Assembly (NCBI RefSeq): GCF_035594125.1
Contig: NW_026973672.1
Span: 1,290,001 to 1,354,000, forward strand
Reading direction: 5' to 3'
From: Scylla paramamosain
Lineage: Eukaryota > Arthropoda > Malacostraca > Decapoda > Portunidae
Length of the DNA stretch: 64,000 bases
Shown: in pieces, positions 50,578-62,299 of the stretch
Numbering within the stretch: position 1 is the first letter of the stretch
Layout: every line of letters begins with the position of its first letter
The notes under the pieces: generated by a model
Told to the model about the DNA's origin: nothing
Seen by the model: only the letters and a program-made list of their open reading frames with translations
Database searches by the model: none
Program-made: the position numbers and the translations under genes

Positions 50578-52793
50578 CTTGATCATGTGAAGATGGAGAT
50601 AGAGATCAAAGAAGAAGTGCCAAAATTCAATGAGGAATATAAAAATGAGAGAAAAAATTATGCTAAGGCAGACTTTACAGGGTTAAAGAAATTCTACGGA
50701 GAGCTTGATTGGAATAATTTATTAAGAGGTATGGAGGTGCAGAAAAAATATGAAGTGTTTTTAAGCAAGTTTAGAGAAGGTGTTGAAAGATATGTGCCAA
50801 GATATAAGGTAAAAGAAAATAAGAAAGTGTGGTTTAATGCAAAGTGTGCAGAGGCAAAAAAGAAAAAGGAGAGGGCATGGAAAAAAATGAGGAAACAATG
50901 GAATGAGATAAATAGAGAAGAATACAGGACAGCTAGAAATGATTATGTTAAAATAAGAAGAGAAGAAGAAAGAAATTTTGAAAGAGATGTAGTTGGAAAG
51001 TGTAAAGAAGAACCCAAACTTTTCTATAGATATGTAAATGGAAAAATAAAGCATAGAGATACTATTACAAAGCTGAAGGAAAATGGAGAAATTTATGAAA
51101 CCACACAAGAGATGGCTGAGATACTGAATAAAAGCTTTAAGTCTGTATTTACAAGAGAAACCGCCTTTGCATCACTGGGAGATGAGGAACAACAGAAAGG
51201 AATAGAAAACATACAAGTGGAAAGAAAAGAAATTAAAAGACTACTGGAAGAGCTAGATACTAGGAAGGCGATGGGGCCAGACGAAGTAAATGGATGGATA
51301 TTGAAAGAATGTAGAGAGGAATTGGAAGAACCAATATGGGAGATAATTAACAGTTCTTTAAAGGAAGGAAAAGTACCAAAGGAATGGAAGAGAGCAAATA
51401 TAGTACTGTTATACAAAGGAGGTAATAAAATGGAACCACTGAATTACAGACCAGTCTCACTCACGAGTATTGTAAGTAAACTCTGTGAAATAGTCATTAA
51501 AAACAGATGGGTGCAATATCTTGAACAAGAAAATATAATAACAGAAAAACAATTCGGTTTCAGGAAAGAGAGATCTTGCGTAACAAACTTACTGAGCTTT
51601 TATACAAGAGTAATAGATAAACTACAAGAGAGAGATGGTTGGGTTGATGCTGTCTATTTAGATCTGAAAAAAGCTTTTGATACAGTTCCACATAAAAGAC
51701 TCATATGGAAACTGGAACATCGAGGAGGGCTAAAAGGAAAAATACTTAAGTGGATGAAGGATTATCTCCAAGGTAGGGAAATGAGTACAGTAATCAGAGA
51801 TAATAAATCAAGTTGGTGCGAAGTAACAAGCGGAGTACCACAAGGGTCTGTGTTGGCACCTATAATGTTTCAGGTCTATATAAATGATATGACGGTGGGT
51901 TTAAATTGCTACATTAACATGTTTGCAGATGATGCAAAATTGATGAAAGTAATAAAGAACCAAGAGGATTGTGAGGAACTACAGAGGGATATTGATAGAA
52001 TTTATGAATGGAGTAAACGATGAAAATTAGAATTCAATATAAAGAAGTGCCATGTAATGGAGATGGGAAGAAGTAAAAGGAGACCTTCATGGGAGTATAA
52101 GATGGGAGGTATCACAATACCAAAGAGCAAAGAAGAAAAAGACTTGGGAGTAATAATTCAAGACACGCTATCACCAGAAAAACACATCAATGGAATATTT
52201 GGCTCTACATATAATTTGCTAGCAAATATCAGGGTGGCATTTAATTACCTAGACAAAGAAATGATGAAGAAAATCATAACACACATGATACGTCCCAAAC
52301 TGGAATACGCAGCAGTGGTATGGTCTCCACACAAAAAGAAAGATATAAGGAAATTGGAAAGAATACAAAGAACAGCTACGAAAATGATACCTGAATTGGA
52401 AGACCTAAGTTACAAGGAAAGACTGGAAGAAATTGGATTACCAACACTGCAAGAAAGAAGGGAAAGAGGAGACCTGATAACAATGTTCAAATTAGTAAAT
52501 GGCATGGAGAAGATAGACAGAGATGACCTAGTTGTAAAAGTGGAGGAAGGAGATAGACGTACAAGGGGACATATGAAGAAATTAAAGAAGAGTCATTGTT
52601 TGGGAGATATTAAGAAATACAGCTTTCCGCATCGAACGGTTGAAATATGGAATAACTTAAAAGAAGAGGTAGTTGCGGCAAAGAGTGTGCACATGTTTAA
52701 AGAGAAATTGGACAAATTCGGTTATGGAGACAGGACTAATTGAGCTTTGGCTCGGACCCTGTATTATACAACTAGGTAAATACAACTAGGTAA

Positions 52794-52795
<2 letters not shown>
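50578..52795 (+). mobile_element. LINE family beta, copy 2 (best preserved)
   Basis: Begins at the DHV of the endonuclease SDHV block immediately after (AC)n and continues through the RT and C-terminal domain to a short 3' UTR that ends with two AACTAGGTAAATAC units merging into (AC)n at 52796. The 5' truncation is exactly at a microsatellite edge. Confidence 0.85.
50587..52743 (+). pseudogene. LINE beta ORF2, one nonsense codon
   Basis: About 718 codons open except TGA at 52021-52023, where the conserved pattern (SKR-x-KLEFN) expects Trp, so probably a TGG-to-TGA change. Order: basic linker with KKVWFNAKCAEAKKKKE; RT with TRKAMGPDEVNGWILKEC, WKRANIVLLYKGG, NYRPVSLTSIV, EKQFGFRKERS, VYLDLKKAFDTVPHKR, SGVPQGSVLAP and catalytic FADD; C-terminal RPKLEYAAVVWSPH and RTVEIWNNL...KEKLDKFG. 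The Phe of FADD is shared by all beta copies here and so is the family's normal state. Lack of the endonuclease means the copy could not move alone. Confidence 0.85.

Positions 52796-52868
<73 letters not shown>
52796..52868. repeat. (AC)n microsatellite at a LINE-LINE junction
   Basis: A pure run between beta copies 2 and 3. Confidence 0.95.
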
Positions 52869-52869
<1 letters not shown>

Positions 52870-54830
52870 GATGTTGAAGTGGGAGAAGGAATGGCGGAAG
52901 TAATTATAATTCAAACAGAAAGGAAGGGAGAAGGAAGAAGAGATTTTGCAGTGGCTTATGTACCCCCAAAGATGAATGCATGGACACAAGAGGATGGAAT
53001 AGATGGAGAAAAAAGGAGGAAGTGAGAAATGGAAAGAATTCGAGGAGGTAAGAAACGAATATATCAGAATCCTGAGAGATGAAGAAAGGAATTATGAGAA
53101 AGATATAGTTAACAAGTGCAAAGATGAGCCAAAGTTATTCTTCAGATGTGTGAATGGGAAGATGACGTTACATATGAAGATACACGGTTACAAGCGGAAT
53201 TAATGAACAAGTGCTTCCAGTCAGTATTCACCAAAGAAAGCAAATTTGAAGGAGAAAGAGCATGGCACAGAAACAATGTGATGAGAGAGATACAGGTGGA
53301 CGTAAGTGAAATTAAGAACATTATGAAAGTTTTGGATATAAGTAAGGCTCAATGACCGAATGGAGTGTCCAACTGGATACTTAAGGAATGTTGTGAACAA
53401 CCAGCAGGGAGTATACACAATACCATAGTATGTTCTTTTAAGGAAGGAAAAATCCCTCTAGACTGGAAGAGAGCCAATATTGTGCCCATTTTTAAAAGAG
53501 GTAATAAAGAAGATCCATTGAATTACAGACCAATGTTCTTAACAAGTGTGGTGGCAAAAAATAGTGGAAAAAATAGTTAAAAACAGATGGATGAAATATT
53601 TAGAAGAAACACAAACATTGACTGATACTCAATTTTGTTTCAGAAGCGGAAGGTCTTGTGTCATGAATTTAGTGAGCTTTTATGGTAAAGCGATTGATAT
53701 AATTCAAGAGAGAGAGGGATGGGCCTAAAAAAAACATTTGATAAGGTACCACACCAGAGACTGCTATAGAAAATTTAAAATATAAGGGGTTTGCAGGGCA
53801 ACACACTGAATTGGATTACAGACTTGAGGGACAGAGAAATGAGAACAGTAATAAAGGGAGAACAATCAGAATGGTGTAGAGTTACAAGTGGAGTACCACA
53901 GGGTCTTAGCCCCGGTAATATTTCTGGTGCATGTTCAATATAGTGAATGAGGTTGACAGTTATATAAGTCTGTTTGCAGACGATACAAAATTATTGAAAA
54001 GAGTGGAAAACAATATGGATTGTGAAATATTACAGAAAGATCTAAATAAGATATATAAATGGAGTAAGAAATGGGAAATGGAATTCAATGCAAAGAAATG
54101 CAAGGTGATGGAATTAGGAAAAAAAGCAAAAGAAGATTGACAAGTTCGTACACCATGGGAGAAGTGGAAATTAAGAAAACCAAACAAGAAAAAGATTTGA
54201 GAATTACAATAAGTGATAATTTATCACCTGAAAAACATGTAAACAAAATAGTTTGGGAAACCTATGAGTTATTAAAAAAGATGAAAGGGGCATTTGCATA
54301 CATGGATGAAGAGATGATGAGAAAGTTGATGGAATATGTGATTCAACCAAACCTGGAATATGCCACAATTGTTTGGTCACCCCATAATAAAAAGGAAATA
54401 AGGAAAATAGAAAGGATCCAAAGAACTGCAACCAAATTGGTACCAAGTTTGAGAGATTTAACCTATGAAGAAAGATTAAGGAGATTGAAGCTTCCATCAT
54501 TACAAGAGAGAAGAGAAAGAGGGAACCTGATTGCTATATACAGAGCTTTAATAGGTAAGGATCAAGTTGACAAAGAAGACTTATTTGTGTGGGACTTAAG
54601 AGATACATGAGGACATGGACTGAAATTGAGGAAAACAAGTAGAAGAGATATCAAGAAATATGGTTTCCCAAACAGAAGCATAGAAATATGAAACAACTTA
54701 GATGAAACAGTGGTACAAGCAACAAATATTCATGAATTTAAAGTTAAGCTGGATGCTTATAGATATGGAGACAGGACAGCACGAGCATATCTCTTTTCCT
54801 GTAAAACATAGCTAGGTAAATGCACATTTC
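52869..54830 (+). mobile_element. LINE family beta, copy 3
   Basis: Starts right after (AC)n with an endonuclease segment (DVEVGEGMAEVI, then FAVAYVPPKMNAW), jumps by internal deletion to the EN-RT linker near 53000, then runs through RT and C-terminal blocks. It ends with GCTAGGTAAATGCAC, the family 3' end, near 54830. Confidence 0.8.
53000..54780 (+). pseudogene. LINE beta copy 3 ORF2, many breaks
   Basis: Linker (DEERNYEKDIVNKCKDEP), RT blocks SNWILKEC, WKRANIVPIFKRG, NYRPMFLTSVV, FCFRSGRSCVMNL, KKTFDKVPHQR (preceding YLDF lost), SGVPQG and FADDTKLL, then a 179-codon open C-terminal piece (54071-54610) with QPNLEYATIVWSPH. Stops and shifts occur near 53353, 53580, 53728 and 54610. Confidence 0.8.
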
Positions 54831-54876
54831 CTGTCTCTACTGTCCCTAGGTATGGTAAAGGAAATGTCATGAGTCA

Positions 54877-55201
<325 letters not shown>

Positions 55202-55267
55202 GCCGCCATCACCACTACCAACACCACCACCATCACCACTAAATCAGTATTTATTATTTTTCTTCTT

Positions 55268-56183
55268 GTCTATGAAAAGACGTGGAAAAGTGCAGGGTGG
55301 TATCATCAGCGTAGGAGTGGATAGGACAAGAAGTTTGGTTTAGAAGATCATTAATGAATAATAAGAAGAGAGTGGATGACAGGACAGAACCCTGAGGAAC
55401 ACCACTGTTAATAGATTTAGGAGAAGAACAGTGACTGTCTACCACAGCAGCAATAGAACGGTCAGAAAGGAAACTTGAGATGAAGTTACAGAGAGAAGGA
55501 TAGAAACCGTAGGAGGGTAGTTTGGAAATCAAAGCTTTGTGCCAGACTCTATCAAAAGCTTTTGATATGTCCAAGGCAACAGCAAAAGTTTCACCAAAAT
55601 CTCTAAAAGAGGATGACCAAGACTCAGTAAGGAAAGCCAGAGGATCACCAGTAGAGCGGCCTTGACGGAACCCATACTGGCGATCAGATAGAAGGTTGTG
55701 AAGTGATAGATGTTTAAGAATCTTTCTGTTGAGGATAGATTCAAAAACTTTAGATAAGCAGGAAATTAAAGCAATAGGACGGTAGTTTGAGGGATTAGAA
55801 CGGTCACCCTTTTTAGGAACAGGTTGAATGTTGGCAAACTTCCAGCAAGAAGGAAAGGTAGATGTTGACAGACAGCTGAAAGAGTTTGACTAGGCAAGGT
55901 GCAAGCACGGAGGCACAATTTCGGAGAACAATAGGAGGGACCCTATCAGGTCCATAAGTCTTCCGAGGGTTTAGGCCAGCGAGGGCATGGAAAACATCAT
56001 TGTGAAGAATTTTAATATGTGGCATGAAGTAGTCAGAGGTTGGAGGAGAGGGAGGAACAAGCCCAGAATCGTCCAAGGTAGAGTTTTTAGCAAAGGTTTG
56101 AGTGAAGAGTTCAGCTTTAGAAATAGATGTGATAGCAGTGGTGCCATCTGGTTGAAATAGAGGAGGGAAAGAAGAAGAAGCAA
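55268..56183 (-). pseudogene. LINE-A RT, N-terminal two thirds
   Basis: Broken frames give LAGLNPRKTYGPDRVPPIVL near 55.95 kb, the VPKKGDRSNPSNYRP block near 55.8 kb, then DISKAFDRVWHKALI, GVPQGSVLSS and SYADDTTLHF at 55574-55300. The sequence stops just after YADD at the element break. Confidence 0.75.
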
Positions 56184-56622
56184 AGTTATTGGAGATATTT
56201 ATGGCTAGATGCCAGAAATCACGAGGGGAGTTAGATCTTGAAAGGTTTTGACATTTTCTATTATTGAAGGAGTTTTTGGCTAGTTGGAGAACAGACTTGA
56301 CATGGTTCCGGGCAGAAATATAAAGTGCATGAGATTCTGGTGATGGAAGGCTTAACTACCTTTTGTGGGCCACCTCTCTATCATGTATAGCATGAGAACA
56401 AACTGTGTTAAACCAAGGTTTAGAAAGTTTAGGACGAGAAAAAGAGTGAGGAATGTACACCTCCATGCCAGACAGTATCACCTCTGTTAGGCACTCAGCA
56501 CACAAAGACAGGTCTCTGACATGGAAGCAGTAGTCATTCCAAGGAAAATCAGCAAAATACTTCCTCAGGTCCCCCCAACTAGCAGTGGCAAAATGCCAGA
56601 GGCACCTTCGCTTAGGGGGATC

Positions 56623-57432
56623 CTAAGGAGGGATTGGAGCGATAGGACAAGATAAAGATATGAGATTGTGATCGGAGGAACCCAACGGAGAAGAAAGGGT
56701 GACAGCATAAGCAGAAGGATTAGAGGTCAGGAAAAGGTCAAGAATGTTGGGCGTATCTCCAAGACGGTCAGGAATACGAGTAGGGTGTTGCACCAATTGC
56801 TCTAGGTTATGGAGGATAGCAAAGTTGTAGGCTAGTTCACCAGGATGGTCAGTGAAGGAAGAGGAAAGCCAAAGCTGGTGGTGAACACTGAAGTCTCCAA
56901 GAATGGAGATCTCTGCAATAGGGAAGATGGTCAGAATGTGCTCCACTTTGGAAGTTAAGTAGTCAAAGAATTTCTTATAGTCAGAGGAGTTAGGTGAGAG
57001 GTATACAGCACAGATAAATCTAGTACGAGAGTGACTCTGTAGTCGTAGCCAGATGGTGGAAAACTCAGAAGATTCAAGAGCGTGGGCACGAGAGCAGGTT
57101 AAGTCATTGCGCACATAAATGCAGCATCCAGCTTTGGATCGAAAATGAGGATAGAGAAAGTAGGAGGGAACAGAAAAGGGGCTACTGTCAGTTGCCTCAG
57201 ACACTTGAGTTTCAGTGAGGAAAAGAAGATGAGGTTTAGAAGAGGAGAGGTGGTGTTCTACAGATTGAAAATTAGATCTTAGACCGCGAATGTTGCAGAA
57301 GTTAATGAAGAAAAAGTTGAGGGGGGGGGTGTCAAGACACTTAGGGTCATCAACAGAAAGGCAGTCCGACCTGGGGACATTTATGGTCCCCTCCCCAGAT
57401 GGGGACTCTGAGGCTGGTGTAGGAGTCGCCAT
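56623..57432 (-). pseudogene. LINE-A endonuclease ORF, intact domain of a truncated element
   Basis: 269 codons without a stop: [32 protein letters not shown] (catalytic Glu in TET), [55 protein letters not shown] and [11 protein letters not shown]. This covers all blocks of the APE-type endonuclease up to the SDH motif. It is in frame with an ATG just after the 5' UTR, so the LINE-A protein seems to start with the endonuclease. The frame ends at 56623, before the RT. Confidence 0.8.
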
Positions 57433-57655
57433 TATGATTTTGAAATTTTTGAGTGAAGGGTGTGTGTGTTATTAGGTGCTTGTAGTTTTGTGTGGAGGAA
57501 GATAGTTGTGACTGCCCCCTTGTGTTGTGAGACACAAAGGGAAACATTCAGTAAGGTCACAGCTGGGTTTAATGATAAGTTCACAGCACCCCCTGAACAG
57601 TGCTGCACACCTCACTGGGAGTAATTATCGTTTCGGAAGGTATCTACTGCCTCCT

Positions 57656-57798
57656 CCTTGGAAAGCAGTAGGGAGTTTGGGAAGGCAATGGGGGATTTGG
57701 CAAGCCAGTGGAGAGTTTGGGAATTCAGTGGGGAGTTTGGGGAGGCAGTGGGAAGTTTGGGAAGGCACTGGGAGTTGACTGGAGTTTTTAAGACAGAC

Positions 57799-57859
<61 letters not shown>
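57656..57859. repeat. Short GGGAGTTTGGGAA-type tandem repeat and (AG)n
   Basis: Degenerate GGCAGTGGGGAGTTTGGGA words about every 18-19 bp (57665-57780), then GACA units and (AG)n at 57799-57859. Confidence 0.8.
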
Positions 57860-57863
<4 letters not shown>

Positions 57864-58072
57864 AAATAAAGATACGCACAGAAGCTGATAAACGGGCAAC
57901 AATGCATAAGGAGACTCCACAACAAGATATCAAGTATTATATCCATGAACAGCACCCACCTACATTCACTCACTAACCAGGCTGATCTGTACTGTACTTC
58001 TGTGTATGGCAATGAACTGCAGTAAATATGAACCAGTATTTTTTCTGTCATTCTTGTTCTCTTTTACCTCAG

Positions 58073-58166
58073 GCAGTGCAGTGCAGACTCCAAGGCTCCC
58101 CAAGTGTACAGCATTGTTGTGTGTGTGGATGGGGTGTGTGTGCCAGACTCCTCACACTCTGTATTG
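58073..58166 (+). CDS. Likely host exon a, IPT/fibrocystin-like gene
   Basis: Pyrimidine-rich acceptor TTTTACCTCAG, 94 bp, donor GTAGGT. The reading (one base, then 31 codons) gives SKAPQVYSIVVCVDGVCVP and ends in phase 0, which matches the start phase of the next candidate exon. On its own it is weak; the phase chain with the two following exons raises it. It would be an extracellular beta-sheet segment before an IPT domain. Confidence 0.45.
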
Positions 58167-58173
58167 GTAGGTT

Positions 58174-58176
<3 letters not shown>

Positions 58177-58241
<65 letters not shown>

Positions 58242-58295
58242 CATTACCTGTACATTTGTGTCACATGTATATTTTAGCTATATAAAGTGATTAAG

Positions 58296-58370
<75 letters not shown>
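58177..58370. repeat. (AG)n and (GT)n microsatellites (intronic)
   Basis: (AG) at 58177-58238 and (GT) at 58300-58369, starting 11 bp after the donor of exon a. Confidence 0.95.
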
Positions 58371-58371
<1 letters not shown>

Positions 58372-58797
58372 CCATTTCCTCACTGACACAAGCCCTTCCA
58401 GAGACATTTTTCCTTCATTCAAATAAGCCATAGTAATTTCATTTCACTAAACTAAAATAAAAATAGTAAAACATGAATTAATCTGCATCCATCCCTTCTT
58501 TGAACTTTAAGTGGTATGTGTCCTTTGAAAATACCATTAACTTGTATCTTTTTATTCAGCTTGGGCAGTTACAACAGCCAGATTTGTACACCAACTCTCT
58601 CCTTCTCTCATCTCTTTCTCTCTCAGCATTCGTCTCCCCACTTACCTCTTCTCTTCCTCCTCTCATCCTTCTCTCTCTCATCATTCTGACCTTCATTTAT
58701 TTTTGTCTATGCATGTTTTCTCATATTTGCATGAACTAACTCATTCTCTCATCTCTTTCACTATTCTTCTCTCCATTTATTTCTGTTCTTGCATGCT

Positions 58798-58944
<147 letters not shown>

Positions 58945-59112
58945 GCACTCTATTCCCTTCTTCCATTCATTAGAGGTCATCCCCTTACATCCACAGCATG
59001 TATTGCACTCATACACATCTCCTCCTCCCTTTCTCTCCCAGTTCTACATGTTTCTCTCATGCCTCATCTCATCTCCTCATCTCCTCATCCTCCTGTGTCA
59101 CTCTCTCCTTAG

Positions 59113-59276
59113 TATCGCTGGGCAAGGTCACCTACTATTGAGACAGTAGCTCTTCTTTGGTCATTGCCAGGCTCTCTTTTGGATCTTCATGGCAGTTTCC
59201 ACAACAGCAAACACTGCAAGCTTGACCACACTGATCTTGTCTCCAGTGAAGCTAAGAGTGGGAATGTTTTTACCAA
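59113..59276 (+). CDS. Likely host exon b, start of IPT/TIG domain
   Basis: Acceptor with a long pyrimidine tract ending TCTCTCCTTAG, 164 bp, donor GTATGT. The reading starts in phase 0 (YRWARSPTIETVALLW, then LPGSLLDLHGSF) and ends in phase 2. The pattern SPTI-x-x-V...LPG-x-L-L-x-L-x-G-x-F is that of the first strands of an IPT/TIG (Ig-like, plexin, transcription factor) domain as found in fibrocystin-family proteins. Confidence 0.55.
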
Positions 59277-59335
59277 GTATGTGTTGTGTTGTGGAGTTTT
59301 TAGTTTAGTTTTAATCACTGTCCTTCCTTAATCTG

Positions 59336-59662
59336 TTACTGGAATCATGAAAACACCCTTGCAAACCATAACAACATCTGCTAAAACCTGTTACAGTATC
59401 ATTAACCCTTTTAAACCATTACTTGAATCACAGAAACATCCTTGCAAACCCTGACAACATCCACTGAAACTTGTTAAACTGTCACTAGCATTATTAAACC
59501 ATTACTTGATCATAAAAACACCCTTGAAAACCCTGGTAACATCCATTAAAGTCTGTTAAACTATTACTAACCTTATTAAACCATTACTTGAATCATGAAA
59601 ATGCCCTTGAAAACCCTGATAACATCCACTAAAGCCTTTTAAATTACCACTCCAATCAGGGG
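59336..59662. repeat. 83-bp minisatellite, about 4 units (intronic)
   Basis: Units begin TTACT(T/G)GAATCA at 59336, 59419, 59502 and 59584 (spacing 83, 83, 82) and contain CCCTTG(C/A)AAACC and AACATCCA words. The array fills most of the intron between exons b and c. Confidence 0.9.
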
Positions 59663-59769
59663 AGCTCCAAACACTATTAGAGCCTGTTGATAAAGAAAAG
59701 GCACTGGGATATTGGGGAATGCACATTTCAAGCTGTAGCCTTACCTCACATCCTTAACTCTCATAACAG

Positions 59770-59987
59770 GGCCTTTGTTGGAGGCGTCCCCTGTGATATA
59801 GTGGACGACAACCTGGAGCTCTGTGACACACTGACAAGGGAGAAGGTTACTTGTCGCTCCAAGGCTAAGCTGGTCGGCCCCATGAATGTCACTGTCTGCG
59901 TTACCGGAAGAGGCGCGTCTGAAGTGACCAAGATAGGAAGGTACGTGGACTCCCAGGACAGGCTGTACCAGTTCCTCACATATGCTG
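59770..59987 (+). CDS. Likely host exon c, rest of IPT/TIG domain
   Basis: Acceptor CTCATAACAG; the first base completes the Lys codon left open by exon b. Then 72 codons: AFVGGVPCDIVDDN, a spacer, VTCRSKAKLVGPMNVTVCV, GRG and YQFLTYA, before a GTGTGT donor in phase 1. GGVPC...V-x-C followed by a V-x-V-x-V strand is the second half of an IPT domain, and the style is closest to what I know of PKHD1L1/fibrocystin-L. Together the three exons read through without a stop. Neighbouring exons lie outside the recognisable sequence; TE-filled introns surround them. Confidence 0.6.
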
Positions 59988-60160
59988 GTGTGTACATATA
60001 GTGTGCCTGCATGTGTATGCATGTGAATCTAGTCTTACCTTATGTTACCTAAACCAGTGTAACCTGACTTTATCCTGACTACTGGAAATAACTGTATAGG
60101 AATTAAGCTTGTAATGCCCTGTGTTTTAGCAGTAGATTGTTGTGTTTTTCTTAGTTTTCA

Positions 60161-60972
60161 CAGGGTGTCGTGCAAGTTTAGGTACACACTTTAGGTATGA
60201 TAGTTCAAGTAATTCTAAGTTGAAAATACTCTATACACATATGCTGTGTTTTGTTTTATTTTGTGAAAAATTAATGTGTAGCTAAGTTGTGAGTTGCGGG
60301 AGCTGCTTGCCTGGGTGTGCCTCCGCCTCCTTCCTCCCCTCCTTGGCTCGCTACGTACTCGCGTGGTGCTGCGTAGCATTAAGTGATAAATTTTTGTGTA
60401 CATTGTATGCAGTCAAATCCTTACAGGAAATAGCAAATAACAGATTAAATTTTTGTATGTGCCAGTGAAGAAAATGTGCAGGTAACACAACAATACAGTG
60501 GTTATTCAGTGCTACTTTTTAAAACACACATGGCAGTTCACTGCAAATGTCATCCCCTTTGACAGTTGTGATCTTGACATTTAAATGGCAAGCCTTGTCA
60601 ATCAAGTGATAGCCAAAGTGCATCTTTTTGCTCGTCATTCCTTATCTGCTCTGCAGCTTCCTCAATGCTGTGAATCAACTCCTCTCTGTAACGTGATTTG
60701 TTCTTGTATACCAAGGATTTCATGAGTCCCCAAAGGAAAGAAATCCATTGGTGTTAGGTGAAGGGATCTTGCTGGCTATTCCTGTGGGCCTCCACCACCT
60801 ATCCATCATCAGGAGACTGATCCCAGGGAAGCCGCTCCCACAATACACAACTTACAGGTTAATTTCTCACAAAATAAAGCAAACAGCATGTGTGTGTATA
60901 GAGTATTTTTGACTTAGGATTAGTTGAACTATCATATCCTAAGGTATGTACCTTAATTCATGGTACACCCTG
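60161..60972 (-). mobile_element. Mariner/Tc1-like DNA transposon, decayed, with ~90-bp inverted ends
   Basis: 60161-60250 (CAGGGTGTCGTGCAAGTTTAG onward) matches the reverse complement of 60880-60972 along about 90 bp with scattered differences (shared: TATGATAGTTCAA, AATACTCTATACACA). The ends read CAGGGTGT, common in mariner-like elements; a TA follows the right end, while the left flank is CA, a likely mutated TA duplication. The interior keeps a transposase relic on the minus strand. Confidence 0.7.
60560..60850 (-). pseudogene. Mariner-like transposase C-terminal relic
   Basis: The minus strand, with frame changes, reads a sequence like PS-x-N-x-N-GFLSFGDS-NPWYT and then a Glu/Ala-rich helix (LIHSIEEAAEQIR in another frame). 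This resembles the third-catalytic-Asp region (SPDLSP-x-D-x-x-LW) and following helix of mariner-like transposases. It is very decayed; the call depends on the surrounding inverted ends. Confidence 0.45.
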
Positions 60973-60979
60973 TATTGTT

Positions 60980-60981
<2 letters not shown>

Positions 60982-61072
<91 letters not shown>
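60982..61072. repeat. (CA)n microsatellite
   Basis: A pure AC run 10 bp beyond the transposon end. Confidence 0.95.
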
Positions 61073-61074
<2 letters not shown>

Positions 61075-61292
61075 TGCTGCCCAGCTAATTGGACACATCC
61101 ACAGCAGCTCTAAGGAGTTACCTAAGTTTTGGTTGTACAGGGGGCTGAGCTTGAGTCCTGTCTCTATAATAGGGAATTGTGTGATGTGTGAGTGCAGGGG
61201 AAGTGAAGTGTAAATTGGGAAGTGAGCAAAAAGGTGAATGGGAGAGTAGTGTATGGGTAAACATTGTCTTGTCAGTGATACCAAGAAGGAAG

Positions 61293-61634
61293 ATGGTGGC
61301 GGACACAGCAAATATTTTTGAGGGTTTCAAGGAAGACCTCAGTGTAGCTTATACAAATAAACAAATATGGAAAATTGAAGAAAATGTGAAAATATGATAA
61401 AATCATAATTTAGTAGCAATAATAAAGACATGGAAGGAAGAGAGAGAGAGGTGGGTGGTGGCAATGTAAAAAGATATCCAGTGATATAATAGAGATGAAG
61501 AAGAGGAAGATGGAAAGAGAAAAAGAAAACAAAGAACTGAGAGAAGAGGTGACAATAATAGTGAACTTAAACAAAAAGTACTACAAAGAAATCAAGAAAC
61601 TCAAGGAAGAGAACAAGGAGTTAAAGAAAGCTTT

Positions 61635-61675
<41 letters not shown>

Positions 61676-62149
61676 AGGTTGGGAAAGTGAAAGAGTCAGT
61701 GACAGCAGAAGTCAAAAGTTGGAAAGAAGAGAGAGAACAACAACAAAAGGTGAATATAGATAAGATCATAAGGCAACAGCAACAGGAACACAATAAGGAC
61801 ATGGAAAAGCAATTGATTAAAATAATAAAGGAAAAAAAGTAATCTTGTGAGAGACATCGTACAGAGAAAGATGTTTGTGGTGGTATTTGGGGTCAAGGAG
61901 AAGAACTTACTAATGAAAATAGCTAGAGAGAAAGAAGAGGCAAAAAAGACTAAGGAAATTATAGCAGAAGTGGCGGAGGAAGGAGAGGAGATAGTTGAAC
62001 AAATTGAAGAGGTTTACAGGATTGGAAAATACAGTGAAAATGGAACAAGACCAATGAAAATAAGATTCATGGCACAAACAGCAGTGAAATATGTCTTGCA
62101 AAGAACAAGAAAATTGGCAAAAGTAGAAGGAATGAATAAATATGAATAA
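61293..62149 (+). pseudogene. LINE beta ORF1 protein, broken
   Basis: ORF1 proteins bind LINE RNA as coiled-coil multimers. Here a start region (ADTANIFEGFKEDLSVAY) is followed, after stops near 61397, by 115 codons (61495-61839) rich in Glu, Lys and Leu with heptad-like spacing and containing an (AG)n run that encodes Glu-Arg repeats. 61847-62149 then encodes KMFVVVFGVKEKNL, an acidic stretch, EQIEEVYRIGKY and RPMKIRFMAQTAVKYVL, the RRM-like C-terminal pattern of such ORF1 proteins. At least two breaks. Confidence 0.65.
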
Positions 62150-62299
62150 AGGAGAGAGAAGTAAACTGAAAGAGTAAAGTAGAGGAAAGTAGTAGAGTAG
62201 AGGCCCAGTCAAAAAATGAGGAGAGAACACAAGAACGAGCGAGGAGATTTGCTTGGAAAGTTGTGGACATGAAAGTGAGGAAATGGTGCCACAAAGATG

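Larger units (their letters stand above)
55268..57655 (-). mobile_element. LINE-A copy with 5' end but no 3' end
   Basis: Reads on the minus strand from a 5' UTR (57,655-57,433, shared with the copy at 45.6 kb) through the endonuclease and RT, and breaks at GTCTATGAAAAG (55268) shortly after the YADD box. The break is 66 bp from the (CTA)n tract. Missing the 3' end is not explained by target-primed insertion and points to later deletion or recombination. Confidence 0.85.
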
